Below, one piece after another: positions 29,135 through 38,593 of a stretch of 64,000 nucleotides of DNA. Positions within the stretch are counted from its first letter, which is position 1. Every line of letters begins with the position of its first letter. The stretch covers positions 1-64,000 of the forward strand of contig NZ_QRWD01000006.1 of the NCBI RefSeq assembly GCF_003459505.1. The letters run 5' to 3'. Both the position numbers and the translations under genes were made by a program. Below the pieces are notes generated by a model. It was not told the origin of the DNA, did not search any database, and was given only the letters and a program-made list of their open reading frames with translations. Origin of the DNA: Collinsella sp. AF20-14LB. GTDB lineage: Bacteria; Actinomycetota; Coriobacteriia; Coriobacteriales; Coriobacteriaceae.

Positions 29135-30697
29135 CTACTTACCGTCGTCGTCTTCGGCTTCTTCGCGCGCATAGAGCTCCAGCATGCGACGGCGGTATTC
29201 GCGCACAGCGAGCTTGGCGCGCTCCAGGCGGCGGCGCTCACGCGGAGTCAGCTCGGACGGGTCGACCTCGTCTCCATAGGTCTTATCGGCAAGCAGGTGC
29301 GCCGCGTCCACGATGCGGGCATCGATGTGGCCGCTCGCTGCCTCGGCGGAAAGACGCTCGGCAATCGTATCGAGCGTAGGCAGGCCCTCGAATACGCGAC
29401 CATGGCCATGCGAGGTCAGCAGCTCGTGCTCGCGCGCGAGCAAGCTCGCTAGGTCGTGGTGGGCGCGCAAGATGTCGAGCGCATCGGATGGATGCTCGGC
29501 AACCTCTGCCACGGCGGCGACCGGTGCGGCATCCACCACGCGGTAGAAGAGCTGCGCGAGCAATGGCATCAAGAACACCGTGATGGCACCGGCGGCAACC
29601 ATGACCGACGCAATATCTTGCGACAGCGCGCCCGCGTTGACGGCAACGCTCGTAACGGCAACGATGATCGGCAGCGCCGTGGTGCAGTACAGGGCCACGG
29701 TAATGCGACCATACGCCGACACATCGCGCGTCGCAGGACAAATGCTCATGGAAATAAGAATGGGCACGGCACGAATAATCAACAACGCCACGATAAAGCC
29801 CACGAGCAGACCCGGGCGCGACGCCACGGCCGTCAGATCGATCTTTGCGCCCGATACGGTAAAGAACACCGGAATCAAAAAACCGTAGGCCAGACCGTCG
29901 AGCTTGGTCTCGAGCGTATGGTTGCCCTCGGGGATGATATAGCGCAGGACAAAGCCGGCGGCAAAAGAACCCAACACGATGTCGAGATCAAAGACAGCCG
30001 AGAATGCCACGAGCGTGACCAGGATGAGCACCGTCAGGCGCACGAAGGTCTGCGACGTGGTATCGGCGCGCTCCTCAACAAATGCAAAGAAGCGGCTGCC
30101 GACGCGCTTGGAGCGGCTCGGGACCACGGCCAGCAACACGCAAACCACCGCAAACAAGCCAAGGATAACGAGCGTTTGGATACCAGTGCGGGCAGACAAC
30201 AGCACCGACATGGCGAGCACGGGACCGAGCTCGCCCCAAGTGCCATACGCGAGAATCGAGTCGCCCACGCGCGTGCCGGTGAGCGAGCGCTCACGCATGA
30301 TGGGCACAAGCGTACCGAGCGCCGTCGAAGTGAGGGCAAGCGTCACGGCGATACCGTCGAAATGACTGACTGAGAACCACGGGGTAAAGCGCACGGCAAG
30401 CCAGGCGATACCAAACGTGACGACCCACGTCGCCAAGCCGTAGCGCCCCTCGACGCCTGTGATGCTCTTGGGGTCGATCTCAAAGCCGGCAAGCAGGAAC
30501 AAAAAGGCCAGGCCCAGCTCGGACACAAGCGAGACCTCAGCATCTACATGGATGACGCCGAGCATATGGGGTCCCAGTACCGCGCCGAGCACGAGCAAAA
30601 AGACCGTCTCGGGAACGGGTTTTCCGGGAATCGCCGAGGCGATAAAAGGACTCGCAAAGGCCACGAGTGCGATGATGGCGAGCGAAACGAATGCCAT
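29135..30697 (-). CDS. CPA2-type cation:proton antiporter
   Basis: This 520-residue protein has about twelve membrane segments in residues 1-400. It matches the Na/H exchanger-type domain of Kef-like CPA2 antiporters (FLLVLGAVLGPHMLGVI, ELGLAFLFLLAGFEIDP, LALTSTALGTLVPIM, FFTVSGAKIDL). The last 120 residues are a charged cytoplasmic tail with no TrkA-N or TrkA-C domain visible, unlike classic KefB/KefC. It probably exchanges K+ or Na+ for protons. The ATG has AAAGG ahead. It is divergent from purL. Confidence 0.87.
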   Translation of the reverse strand: MAFVSLAIIALVAFASPFIASAIPGKPVPETVFLLVLGAVLGPHMLGVIHVDAEVSLVSELGLAFLFLLAGFEIDPKSITGVEGRYGLATWVVTFGIAWLAVRFTPWFSVSHFDGIAVTLALTSTALGTLVPIMRERSLTGTRVGDSILAYGTWGELGPVLAMSVLLSARTGIQTLVILGLFAVVCVLLAVVPSRSKRVGSRFFAFVEERADTTSQTFVRLTVLILVTLVAFSAVFDLDIVLGSFAAGFVLRYIIPEGNHTLETKLDGLAYGFLIPVFFTVSGAKIDLTAVASRPGLLVGFIVALLIIRAVPILISMSICPATRDVSAYGRITVALYCTTALPIIVAVTSVAVNAGALSQDIASVMVAAGAITVFLMPLLAQLFYRVVDAAPVAAVAEVAEHPSDALDILRAHHDLASLLAREHELLTSHGHGRVFEGLPTLDTIAERLSAEAASGHIDARIVDAAHLLADKTYGDEVDPSELTPRERRRLERAKLAVREYRRRMLELYAREEAEDDDGK

Positions 30698-30881
30698 GTG
30701 ATGCCTTTCTCTTGTTTGCGCTTCACTGTAGCACCCTCGCCGTCCTCAACGCGCCGCGAGCTGTCGTATCATAGTGAGGTTTACAAACATGTGGCTCAAG
30801 GCGACCGCAGGGCAGACCCCGCAAACCGACCGCTGCCGCATACCGTACCGTACGCCCAACCGATCAGGAAGGCAGGAACCA

Positions 30882-33800
30882 ATGGTCTCTCGTATCTACG
30901 TGGAGAAGAAACCCGGGTTCGACGTCGAGGCTCAGCAGCTCAAGGGCGAGCTGACCGAAATTCTCGGCATCAAGGGCATCGAGGCCCTGAGGATTATCAA
31001 CCGCTACGACGTCGAGGGCATCGACAAGGAGCTTTTCCGGTCCTGCGTGCCGACCGTCTTTAGCGAGCCCCAGGTCGATGTGACCTACGACGAGCTCCCC
31101 GCAAGCGATGGCGCCGTCTTTGCCGTCGAATTCCTGCCTGGCCAGTTTGACCAGCGCGCCGACTCCGCCAGCGAGTGCGTGCAGCTCATCAGCCAGGGCG
31201 AGCGCCCCGCCGTGCGCTCCGCCAAGGTCTATATGATCTCGGGCGCTCTGGACGAGGCCGCCATTGATGCCATCAAGCACTACGTGGTGAACCCCGTCGA
31301 GGCGCGCATCGCCTCGCTCGACCTGCCCGAGACGCTGTACATGGAGACCCCCGAGCCCCAGCCCGTCGAGGTGCTCGACGGTTTCCGCGAGCTCGACGAA
31401 GCCGGCCTTGCCGCCTTTATTTCCGAGCGCGGCCTTGCCATGGACGAGGCGGACATCGCCTTCTGCCAGCAGTACTTCCGCGATGAGGATCGCGACCCCA
31501 CCATCACCGAGATCCGCGTGATCGACACCTACTGGTCCGATCACTGCCGCCACACCACCTTCGGCACCGTCCTGGACGACGTGACGATCGACGACGCCGT
31601 GGTGCAGCAGGCCTTCGACCGCTACATGGAGATGCGCCACGAACTCGGTCGCGACACCAAGCCCGTCTGCCTCATGGACATGGGCACCATCGGCGCCAAG
31701 TACCTCAAGAAGACCGGCGTCATGACCGATGTCGACGAGTCCGAGGAGATTAACGCCTGCACCGTCAAGGTGAAGGTCGATGTCGACGGCGAGGACCAGG
31801 ACTGGCTGTTCCTCTTTAAGAACGAGACCCACAACCACCCGACCGAGATCGAGCCCTTCGGCGGTGCCGCCACCTGCGTGGGCGGTGCCATCCGCGACCC
31901 GCTGTCGGGCCGCAGCTACGTGTACCAGGCCATGCGTGTCACCGGCGCCGGCGACCCCACCGTCCCCGTGTCCGAGACGCTCGAGGGCAAGCTGCCGCAG
32001 CGTAAGCTCGTGACCACTGCTGCCGCCGGCTACTCCAGCTACGGCAACCAGATCGGCCTTGCCACCGGTCAGGTCAACGAACTCTATCACCCCGGCTACG
32101 TGGCCAAGCGCATGGAGGTTGGCGCCGTCGTGGGCGCTACCCCGGCAAACCACGTGCGCCGCGAGTGCCCCGCCCCCACCGACAAGATCATCCTGCTGGG
32201 CGGCCGCACCGGCCGTGACGGCATCGGCGGCGCCACCGGCTCCTCCAAGACCCAGAATACCGAGTCCATCGAGACCTCGGGCGCCGAGGTCCAGAAGGGC
32301 AACGCCCCGGTCGAGCGCAAGCTGCAGCGTCTGTTCCGCCGCGGCGACGCCTGCCGTCTGATCAAACGCTGCAACGACTTTGGCGCCGGCGGCGTCTCGG
32401 TCGCCGTGGGCGAGCTTGCCGACGGCCTGTATGTCGACCTCGATACCGTGACCAAGAAGTACGACGGCCTGGACGGCACCGAGCTCGCCATTTCCGAGTC
32501 TCAGGAGCGCATGGCCTGCGCCGTCGCCGACGGTGATGTCGAGGAGTTCATGGGCTACGCCGCCGAGGAGAACCTGGAGGCTACCGTTATCGCCGAGGTT
32601 ACCGCCGAGCCGCGCATGCGCATGGCCTGGAACGGCGTCGCCATCGTCGACCTGTCCCGTGAGTTCCTCAACTCCAACGGTGCGCCCAAGCATCAGACTG
32701 CTCACGTCTGCGCCCGCAGCGTGTGGCAGCCCAGCTGGGCCGGCACCACGCTTGCCGAGCGCATGACCTCGCTTGTCACCGACCTCAACGTTGCCTCCAA
32801 CAAGGGCCTTTCCGAGCGCTTCGACTCCACCATCGGTGCCGCAACCGTGCTCATGCCCTTTGGCGGCAAGACGCAGCTCACCCCGAGCTCTGCCATGGTC
32901 GCCAAGTTCCCCGTGGACGGCGAGACCACCACGGCGAGTGCCATGGCATGGGGCTTCAACCCTTATCTGATGGAGGCCGACCAGTTTGCGGGCGCCTACC
33001 TGTCCGTGGTCGAGTCCATCGCCAAGCTCGTGGCTGCCGGCTTTGAGCACAAGCGCGCCTATCTCTCCTTCCAGGAGTACTTCGAGCGTCTGCGCACCGA
33101 GGCCGAGCGCTGGGGCAAGCCCACGGCAGCCGTCCTGGGCGCCCTCATGGCCCAAGTCGACCTGGGTGCCGGCGCCATCGGCGGCAAGGACTCCATGAGC
33201 GGCTCGTTTGAGGACGAGGCCGGCGAGCTCAACGTTCCGCCGACCCTGATCAGCTTCGCTGTCGCCGTGGGCAAGGCGGCCCGCGCTGTCTCCCCCGAGT
33301 TCAAGGGCCTCACACACCGCGTCGTCCGTATCGCCCCCGCCACCTATGGCGAGGACTACCGCCCCGATGCCCAGCAGCTGCTCGCCGCGTTTGACGCCGT
33401 CGAGGCGCTCACCGCTACCGGCGACGCCCTGGCCGTCTCCACGCCCGGCTACGGCTGCGGCGCCGAGAGCCTCTTTAAGATGTGCGTCGGTAACCAGATC
33501 GGTATCGAGCTTGCCGAGGACGTGGACGTGGAGAGCCTCTTCACCCCGCTCTACGGCAGCTTTATCGTCGAGCTCGCCGAGGACGCCGAGCTGCCCGAAG
33601 TCGCCGACGGCGTTGTCGTCGAGCCCCTGGGCACCACCGTCGAGGGCTATGTCATCGACACCGGCTCCGAGGTCATCGAGCTCGCCGAGCTCCAGGAGGC
33701 CTGGGAGAGCGGCATCGAGGGCGTCTTCACCTACCGCAGCGCCGGCGAGACCCCCGAGGTCGAGACCATCGACTTCCGCGCCAAGGATATCCACGTGTTC

Positions 33801-34628
33801 GGCGGCGCCAAGATCGCCCGCCCGCGCGTGATCATCCCCGTGTTCCCCGGCAACAACTGCGAGTACGACAGCGCCCGCGCCTTCCGTGCCGCCGGTGCCG
33901 AGGCCGACACCTTCGTGATCAACAACCTCACGCCCGAGGCCGTCGCCGAGAGCACCCACGAGCTTGCGCGCCGCATCCGTGCAAGCCAGATCGTTATGAT
34001 CCCCGGCGGCTTCTCGGGCGGCGACGAGCCCGACGGCTCTGCCAAGTTCATCACGGCGTTCTTCCGCGCTCCCGAGGTCACCGAGGCAGTCCGCGACTTG
34101 CTCAAGGCCCGCGATGGCCTGATGCTGGGCATCTGCAACGGCTTCCAGGCCCTGATCAAGCTCGGCCTGGTGCCCTACGGCGACATCGTCGACGCCACGC
34201 CCGATGCGCCCACGCTGACGTTCAACACCATCGGTCGCCACCAGAGCCGTCTGGTGCGCACCCGTATCTCGTCCAACCTGTCCCCGTGGCTTTCGCAGTG
34301 CAGCCTGGACGACCCCTACACCGTCGCCATCAGCCACGGCGAGGGCCGCTTTGTCGCCAATGACGAGGTGCTCGCCCAGCTGATCGCCAACGGCCAGGTC
34401 GCCACGCAGTACGTGGGTGAAGACGGAAAGCCCAGCATGGATCTTTCCGTCAACCCCAACGGCTCCGCACTCGCCATCGAGGGCATCACGAGCCCCGACG
34501 GCCGCGTCCTGGGCAAGATGGGCCATGCCGAGCGTCGCGGCGACAACCTGTACCGCAACGTGCCCGAGCATGTCCCCGGCGATAAGTTCATGCCGATCTT
34601 TGAGAGCGGCGTGGCCTACTTCGCTTAA
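30882..34628 (+). CDS. purL: Phosphoribosylformylglycinamidine synthase, single chain
   Basis: This 1,248-residue enzyme performs the fourth step of purine synthesis (FGAR to FGAM, using ATP and glutamine). An N-terminal PurS-like part is followed by two AIRS-type halves (SDHCRHTTFGT, FKNETHNHPTEIEPFGGAAT, and later GGKDSMSGSF). From about 985 there is a class I glutaminase with VFPGNNCEYDSARAF, PGGFSGGDEPDGS, nucleophile Cys in LGICNGFQAL and the partner His/Glu in AISHGEGRF. The fused form is the long type used by proteobacteria and some anaerobes rather than separate PurS, PurQ and PurL. The start MVSRIYVEKK follows GGCAGGAA. A strong terminator follows. Confidence 0.96.
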   Translation: MVSRIYVEKKPGFDVEAQQLKGELTEILGIKGIEALRIINRYDVEGIDKELFRSCVPTVFSEPQVDVTYDELPASDGAVFAVEFLPGQFDQRADSASECVQLISQGERPAVRSAKVYMISGALDEAAIDAIKHYVVNPVEARIASLDLPETLYMETPEPQPVEVLDGFRELDEAGLAAFISERGLAMDEADIAFCQQYFRDEDRDPTITEIRVIDTYWSDHCRHTTFGTVLDDVTIDDAVVQQAFDRYMEMRHELGRDTKPVCLMDMGTIGAKYLKKTGVMTDVDESEEINACTVKVKVDVDGEDQDWLFLFKNETHNHPTEIEPFGGAATCVGGAIRDPLSGRSYVYQAMRVTGAGDPTVPVSETLEGKLPQRKLVTTAAAGYSSYGNQIGLATGQVNELYHPGYVAKRMEVGAVVGATPANHVRRECPAPTDKIILLGGRTGRDGIGGATGSSKTQNTESIETSGAEVQKGNAPVERKLQRLFRRGDACRLIKRCNDFGAGGVSVAVGELADGLYVDLDTVTKKYDGLDGTELAISESQERMACAVADGDVEEFMGYAAEENLEATVIAEVTAEPRMRMAWNGVAIVDLSREFLNSNGAPKHQTAHVCARSVWQPSWAGTTLAERMTSLVTDLNVASNKGLSERFDSTIGAATVLMPFGGKTQLTPSSAMVAKFPVDGETTTASAMAWGFNPYLMEADQFAGAYLSVVESIAKLVAAGFEHKRAYLSFQEYFERLRTEAERWGKPTAAVLGALMAQVDLGAGAIGGKDSMSGSFEDEAGELNVPPTLISFAVAVGKAARAVSPEFKGLTHRVVRIAPATYGEDYRPDAQQLLAAFDAVEALTATGDALAVSTPGYGCGAESLFKMCVGNQIGIELAEDVDVESLFTPLYGSFIVELAEDAELPEVADGVVVEPLGTTVEGYVIDTGSEVIELAELQEAWESGIEGVFTYRSAGETPEVETIDFRAKDIHVFGGAKIARPRVIIPVFPGNNCEYDSARAFRAAGAEADTFVINNLTPEAVAESTHELARRIRASQIVMIPGGFSGGDEPDGSAKFITAFFRAPEVTEAVRDLLKARDGLMLGICNGFQALIKLGLVPYGDIVDATPDAPTLTFNTIGRHQSRLVRTRISSNLSPWLSQCSLDDPYTVAISHGEGRFVANDEVLAQLIANGQVATQYVGEDGKPSMDLSVNPNGSALAIEGITSPDGRVLGKMGHAERRGDNLYRNVPEHVPGDKFMPIFESGVAYFA

Positions 34629-34665
34629 ACCTTTCCCATCGGGTACAATCCCCTCGGGTAACAAC

Positions 34666-34702
34666 ACCCGCCACCGACACATCCGGTGGCGGGTTCTTTT
34701 TT
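34666..34702 (+). terminator. Terminator of purL
   Basis: ACCCGCCACCG, seven bases, CGGTGGCGGGT and then TTCTTTTTTG. Confidence 0.88.
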
Positions 34703-34727
34703 GCTTCGCGCATGCAGGAAGGACATC

Positions 34728-35663
34728 ATGGAAAGCCGCAAGCCGTATCTCGCCACCCTGCCCGGACTCATCCTGGGCTGTCTTGTTTGTTGCGCGCTCT
34801 GGGGATCGGCCTTTCCCTGCATCAAGATCGGCTACGCACTCTTTGGTATCCCGGCGCACGATAGCGCCTCGCAGCTGCTCTTTGCGGGCTTGCGCTTCAC
34901 GCTTGCCGGCGCCCTGGTTATCGTTGGGATGAGTGCGGCCCAGCGCCGCCCCCTCATTCCGCAGGCTCGCGACATCAAGCCCATCTTTGTCTTGTCGCTC
35001 TTCCAGACTATCGGGCAGTACTTCTTTTTCTATCTGGGCCTCTCGCACGCCAGCGCCATGTCGAGCTCCATCATCGAGGCCAGCGCCAACTTCCTCGCAA
35101 TCCTCTTTGCCGCCCTGGCATTTCACACCGAGAAGCTCAATACGGCCAAGGTGCTTGGCTGTGCGCTGGGCTTTGCCGGCGTCGCGCTCGTCAACCTCTC
35201 GGGCGCAGATGGCACCTTTGGCTTCAGGCTCGATGGCGAGGGCTTTATCCTAGCCTCCACTGTCGCGGGTGCTCTTTCGACCTGCCTGATCGGCATCTTC
35301 TCGCGCAAGCATGACGGCGTCTTGCTCGCCGGCTGGCAGTTTTTAGTCGGAGGTTTGGTCCTTACCACCATCGGGTTTTTGATGGGCGGCGCGCTCTCCC
35401 CCACCGCGATCATCCCCGCCATCGCACTCATTATCTATATGGCACTCATTTCCGCCGTCGCGTACTCGCTATGGTCGCGTCTGCTTGCCGTCAACCCCGT
35501 CAGCCGTGTGTCGGTCTTTGGCTTTATGAATCCAGTCTTTGGCGTACTGTTGAGCGCTCTGCTGCTCGGCGAGGGCGCTGGCACGAGCCCTGTTACCGTA
35601 CTTGTTGCCCTGCTGTTGGTCTGCGGCGGCATCATCATCGTCAACAGGCCCAAAAAGGTCTAA
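34728..35663 (+). CDS. EamA/DMT family transporter
   Basis: This is a 311-residue membrane protein with ten hydrophobic segments made of two EamA repeats. The first starts with GCLVCCALWGSAFPCIKIGY, and the second contains ISAVAYSLWSRLL, the ending VSVFGFMNPVFGVLLSALLLGE and a short tail NRPKKV. Drug/metabolite exporters of this type move amino acids or other small solutes outward; the substrate is unknown. The ATG is preceded by GGAAGGA and lies 26 bases after the purL terminator, so it is transcribed independently. Confidence 0.88.
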   Translation: MESRKPYLATLPGLILGCLVCCALWGSAFPCIKIGYALFGIPAHDSASQLLFAGLRFTLAGALVIVGMSAAQRRPLIPQARDIKPIFVLSLFQTIGQYFFFYLGLSHASAMSSSIIEASANFLAILFAALAFHTEKLNTAKVLGCALGFAGVALVNLSGADGTFGFRLDGEGFILASTVAGALSTCLIGIFSRKHDGVLLAGWQFLVGGLVLTTIGFLMGGALSPTAIIPAIALIIYMALISAVAYSLWSRLLAVNPVSRVSVFGFMNPVFGVLLSALLLGEGAGTSPVTVLVALLLVCGGIIIVNRPKKV

Positions 35664-35763
35664 CGAACTACCCCTATTTAGCAGAGGGGGTTCACATGCT
35701 TTAGCTTAATGGAGTACATCGGAGAGCCGAGGGCCGCCACGCCCGCCAGCGTGCGCCCTTTTT

Positions 35764-36915
35764 CTAGCGTATCTGGGCGCCGGCTTTCTTCTTCTCGCGC
35801 TTTACGCGGTAGAGCTCCGCGTCGGCAGCACGAAACAAGTCTTGCCAGGTATCGACGCCATCACCGACCCGTGCGCAGCCGATGGACATCCGCAACAGAT
35901 ACGGAACCTCGGCGCGCGCGAGCTCATCGTTGATTGTCGCGCACAGATGCATGATATCCTGTTCCGCCACTGCCTTTTGGAGCACCACGAACTCATCGCC
36001 ACCATAACGTGCGATAAAGCCGCCAGACGCCGAGCAGACTTCTTTGAGCGCAGCGGATATGACCTGAAGAGCATGGTCGCCCTCCACATGCCCATAGCGA
36101 TCGTTAATCTGCTTAAAGCCGTCGGCGTCCATCATAAGCAGATATACATCTTCGGCCTGATCCACATTTGAGAAGAGCGACAGCATATAGGTCTCAAAAC
36201 GGTTGCGATTGTTAAGTCCAGTCAACGGGTCGGTCGAGATGAGCTGCTCCTGGTAGATGATGTAGAGCAGCAACATGCTAATCATTATGCCGACACAAAG
36301 GCCGGGCACCGAGTATACGACCTGAAAGGTACCGCCCACCAGGGCCGGAATGGCGAAAAATGCCAAGGTTCGATAGATGGCCTTCGTCTGCAGGCTCTCG
36401 ACCCTGCGAGATTGCACAAATGCATGCAGGGACGTATGTATAACGTAACAGTAGCTGACGATGGGCTGGATCATATAGGCAAAGCCGCGACGATACACGC
36501 CCTGCGAATCGATATAGAACAGGGCGTGCGTCCAGTAACTGGTAAACGCCAGCACGACCACCAGAGCCGTAGGCAACGCTACAAGCACCACCCTATAGCG
36601 CGAGGTCAAAAGGCGAGAACCCTGCACCGTCTCGGAATAGATAAACCAAATGAGACACGCGATAGCAAAGAGCGAAAACGAAACCGCGTTGGAAATCCAG
36701 TTGGCAGCAATGCCCAACGTGCCGTCCACACCGTCCGAAAGCGTCCAGATCATATCGAATAATATGTACGCGGCAGAGGTGTAGCCAAGCATGCTAAACA
36801 ATAGCTGCTGGGTGCTCGAGAACAAGGAGCGACGACTTCGCACGGCAAGCCCGATAAGAACAATCATGCATAGCACGAATATCTCAATCTTGAGTGCCTT
36901 AACCACTAGCGCCAT
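35764..36915 (-). CDS. Membrane-anchored GGDEF diguanylate cyclase
   Basis: This is a 383-residue protein. Residues 1-215 contain six or seven hydrophobic segments forming a membrane sensor region. A GGDEF domain follows with TDPLTGLNNRNRFE, DADGFKQINDRYGH and the intact active site RYGGDEF at about 303-309, so it should make cyclic di-GMP. No RxxD inhibitory site is seen five residues before GGDEF. The start is uncertain: the ATG at 36915 has GAAGGG directly against it, so a GTG nine bases downstream or a TTG at 36948 are alternatives. It is a single gene. Confidence 0.88.
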   Translation of the reverse strand: MALVVKALKIEIFVLCMIVLIGLAVRSRRSLFSSTQQLLFSMLGYTSAAYILFDMIWTLSDGVDGTLGIAANWISNAVSFSLFAIACLIWFIYSETVQGSRLLTSRYRVVLVALPTALVVVLAFTSYWTHALFYIDSQGVYRRGFAYMIQPIVSYCYVIHTSLHAFVQSRRVESLQTKAIYRTLAFFAIPALVGGTFQVVYSVPGLCVGIMISMLLLYIIYQEQLISTDPLTGLNNRNRFETYMLSLFSNVDQAEDVYLLMMDADGFKQINDRYGHVEGDHALQVISAALKEVCSASGGFIARYGGDEFVVLQKAVAEQDIMHLCATINDELARAEVPYLLRMSIGCARVGDGVDTWQDLFRAADAELYRVKREKKKAGAQIR

Positions 36916-36969
36916 CCCTTCAATACCCAAGTGGTCAGAATCGCCCAATTCGAATCAGGGCAATAAACA

Positions 36970-36996
36970 CCCCTTTACTCCACAGGGGTAAAGGGG
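36970..36996. repeat. Palindrome CCCCTTTAC/GTAAAGGGG
   Basis: These are perfect 9-bp arms with a nine-base loop, located between the GGDEF gene and the kdgT 3' end. It may end kdgT transcription or act as an operator of the GGDEF gene. Confidence 0.5.
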
Positions 36997-37007
36997 ATAA
37001 TAGCAGA

Positions 37008-37047
37008 GCGCCCGAACATCACTGCAAAACAGTTTCTGTTCGGGCGC
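37008..37047 (-). terminator. Terminator-like hairpin after kdgT
   Basis: GCGCCCGAACA and TGTTCGGGCGC form a perfect 11-bp stem 50 bases past the kdgT stop. No T-run follows on the minus strand. Confidence 0.5.
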
Positions 37048-37096
37048 CCATACGGCGCGAATTGCACACGCCGGCATCATTGATGGGTATCGATTG

Positions 37097-38119
37097 CTAC
37101 TCGCCATCGATGTCAGTCGCGACGGCCTCCTCTATGGCCTCGACACCGACAGGCGACAGATCCTCCTTGCCTTGGCAGAACTTCTTGTCGACCCAGCCAG
37201 TCAGAATCGGAGCCATGATCGCCGTGATGATAACGGCGGTGGCGATCTGAGCGTACGCGGTGGGCGCAAGCTCGGCGTAGCGCGGTGCGACCTCGGCGAG
37301 GGCAACCGGTGTGGTCATAGCCGTGCCGGCAATGGTGGAGCAAGCCACAGCGGCCTTGCCATTGCCGCCGCACAGACGCTCGAACGCAAAGGTGATGGGA
37401 CCGACGACAAACAGCGTGACAAGGCCCAGCAAGATGCCGGAAATACCGCCGGTGATAAAGCTCGACAGGCTCATGGACGCACCGAGCTGAAATCCGATGA
37501 CGGCAATCGCGGGATTGGCACCGGGAACCAGCAGGTTCTTGATAAACGGGAACAGGTTGCCCAGAACCATGCCAATAACGAGTGGCAAGATGGAGCCGAT
37601 AATGGTGCCAATGGGAATGTTGGCGAGGCCGGAAACACCGAGGATGATCATCGTGACGGCGGGGCCGGCCGTAAAGAACAGGATACCGACGGCGCCCTGC
37701 TCAGACTCATCACCGAACTCGCCCATGATGCCCGTATAGAGCGCCATGTTGCAAAACGTGATGCCGCCGATGATAGACACGGAGCTCAGACCCAGGAAGT
37801 TGTCGTTAAAGAAATATGCCACGCCCAGGCCGAGAGCCGCTGCGACGACCAGCTTGGGAATCAGCACGACGATGCCGGTCTTGATAGCGCCCGGCGTGGA
37901 CTTAAAGCTGATGCCGGCGCCCACAAACAGCAGGATCGCGGCGACGATGGTATTGGAGCCACCGCGGCAGGCAGCCGTAAAGAATCCGCCGATCTCAAAA
38001 ACCTGCGGGCAGAAGGTGTTGAGCAAAAGACCGACGATCATCGGATAAATCATGATGTCGCCCGGGATGCGCGGGACCTTGAATTTCTTTTGCTCGTTGG
38101 CGGTTGCTTCCTGTGCCAT
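37097..38119 (-). CDS. kdgT: 2-keto-3-deoxygluconate permease family transporter
   Basis: This is a 340-residue, very hydrophobic protein of the KdgT family: KVPRIPGDIMIYPMIVGLLLN near the start, FTAACRGGSNTIVAAILLFVGAGI, LGLSSVSIIGGITFCNMALY and ACSTIAGTAMTTPVALAEVAPRY. It should import 2-keto-3-deoxygluconate, a pectin or uronate breakdown product, with protons; the exact substrate is inferred. It starts at ATG 38119, four bases after GGGGG. No KDG kinase or aldolase gene is adjacent, so it stands apart from any uronate operon in this window. Confidence 0.87.
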   Translation of the reverse strand: MAQEATANEQKKFKVPRIPGDIMIYPMIVGLLLNTFCPQVFEIGGFFTAACRGGSNTIVAAILLFVGAGISFKSTPGAIKTGIVVLIPKLVVAAALGLGVAYFFNDNFLGLSSVSIIGGITFCNMALYTGIMGEFGDESEQGAVGILFFTAGPAVTMIILGVSGLANIPIGTIIGSILPLVIGMVLGNLFPFIKNLLVPGANPAIAVIGFQLGASMSLSSFITGGISGILLGLVTLFVVGPITFAFERLCGGNGKAAVACSTIAGTAMTTPVALAEVAPRYAELAPTAYAQIATAVIITAIMAPILTGWVDKKFCQGKEDLSPVGVEAIEEAVATDIDGE

Positions 38120-38269
38120 GAAACCCCCATTTCCGCTGACGGGGTACAAAAGCCCACGTCACGCTTTGCTACAGTAAAGTTTGACCATGGTACCAGAAGA
38201 AATAGACCAGCTCGGTGAAAAACTCGACAAGTTGGGATGGAACGAGATTCGGCGCCCGCGACGCCACCC

Positions 38270-38593
38270 CTATATAAGGCTCAAGACGATATAGAGTACG
38301 ATGCCCGAGACGCAGCACCACAGCATCGATTTTGTCTTGACCGCCACGACCACGACGCCGGCGGCCGCAATCCAGGGAACCAAGGCAGGCCAGAGCCCCG
38401 CGTCGAACGCGCCGGGACTCACCAAGTCGTTGGCGACCAGCGCGGCAAAGGCAGCGGGCGGGATATAGCCCAGGGCCTCGGTAATACGGGGCGACAGGGT
38501 CCGCCCGCGCAAGGCGAACGCCGGCGCGATGCGAAAGAACGCGATAGCAGCCCACGACGACAGCCACAGAACCAAGAACTCGTTAACGGGCAT
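38270..38593 (-). CDS. azlD: AzlD family branched-chain amino-acid exporter subunit
   Basis: This 107-residue protein has four hydrophobic segments and the AzlD pattern FRIAPAFALRGRTLSPRITEAL, YIPPAAFAALVANDL and PALVPWIAAAGVVVVAVKTKS. AzlD works with AzlC to export branched-chain amino acids (first seen through azaleucine resistance in Bacillus). The start MPVNEFLVLW overlaps the azlC end by 11 bases, a coupled pair. Confidence 0.88.
   Translation of the reverse strand: MPVNEFLVLWLSSWAAIAFFRIAPAFALRGRTLSPRITEALGYIPPAAFAALVANDLVSPGAFDAGLWPALVPWIAAAGVVVVAVKTKSMLWCCVSGIVLYIVLSLI

Noticed and set aside
28957..29379. A 140-codon frame covering the 62-bp-period array
   Set aside because: It runs from the repeat into the antisense of the antiporter gene, and its translation is low quality. 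The repeat explains the sequence better.
30864..35126. A 1,420-codon minus-strand frame opposite purL
   Set aside because: It is the mirror of a high-GC coding sequence, with low-complexity Gly/Asp/Leu-rich translation. The plus strand encodes a complete PurL.
38188..38298. A 36-codon plus-strand frame (starting MVPEEIDQLG) at the azlD 3' end
   Set aside because: No ribosome site, and it overlaps azlD on the other strand; probably chance.
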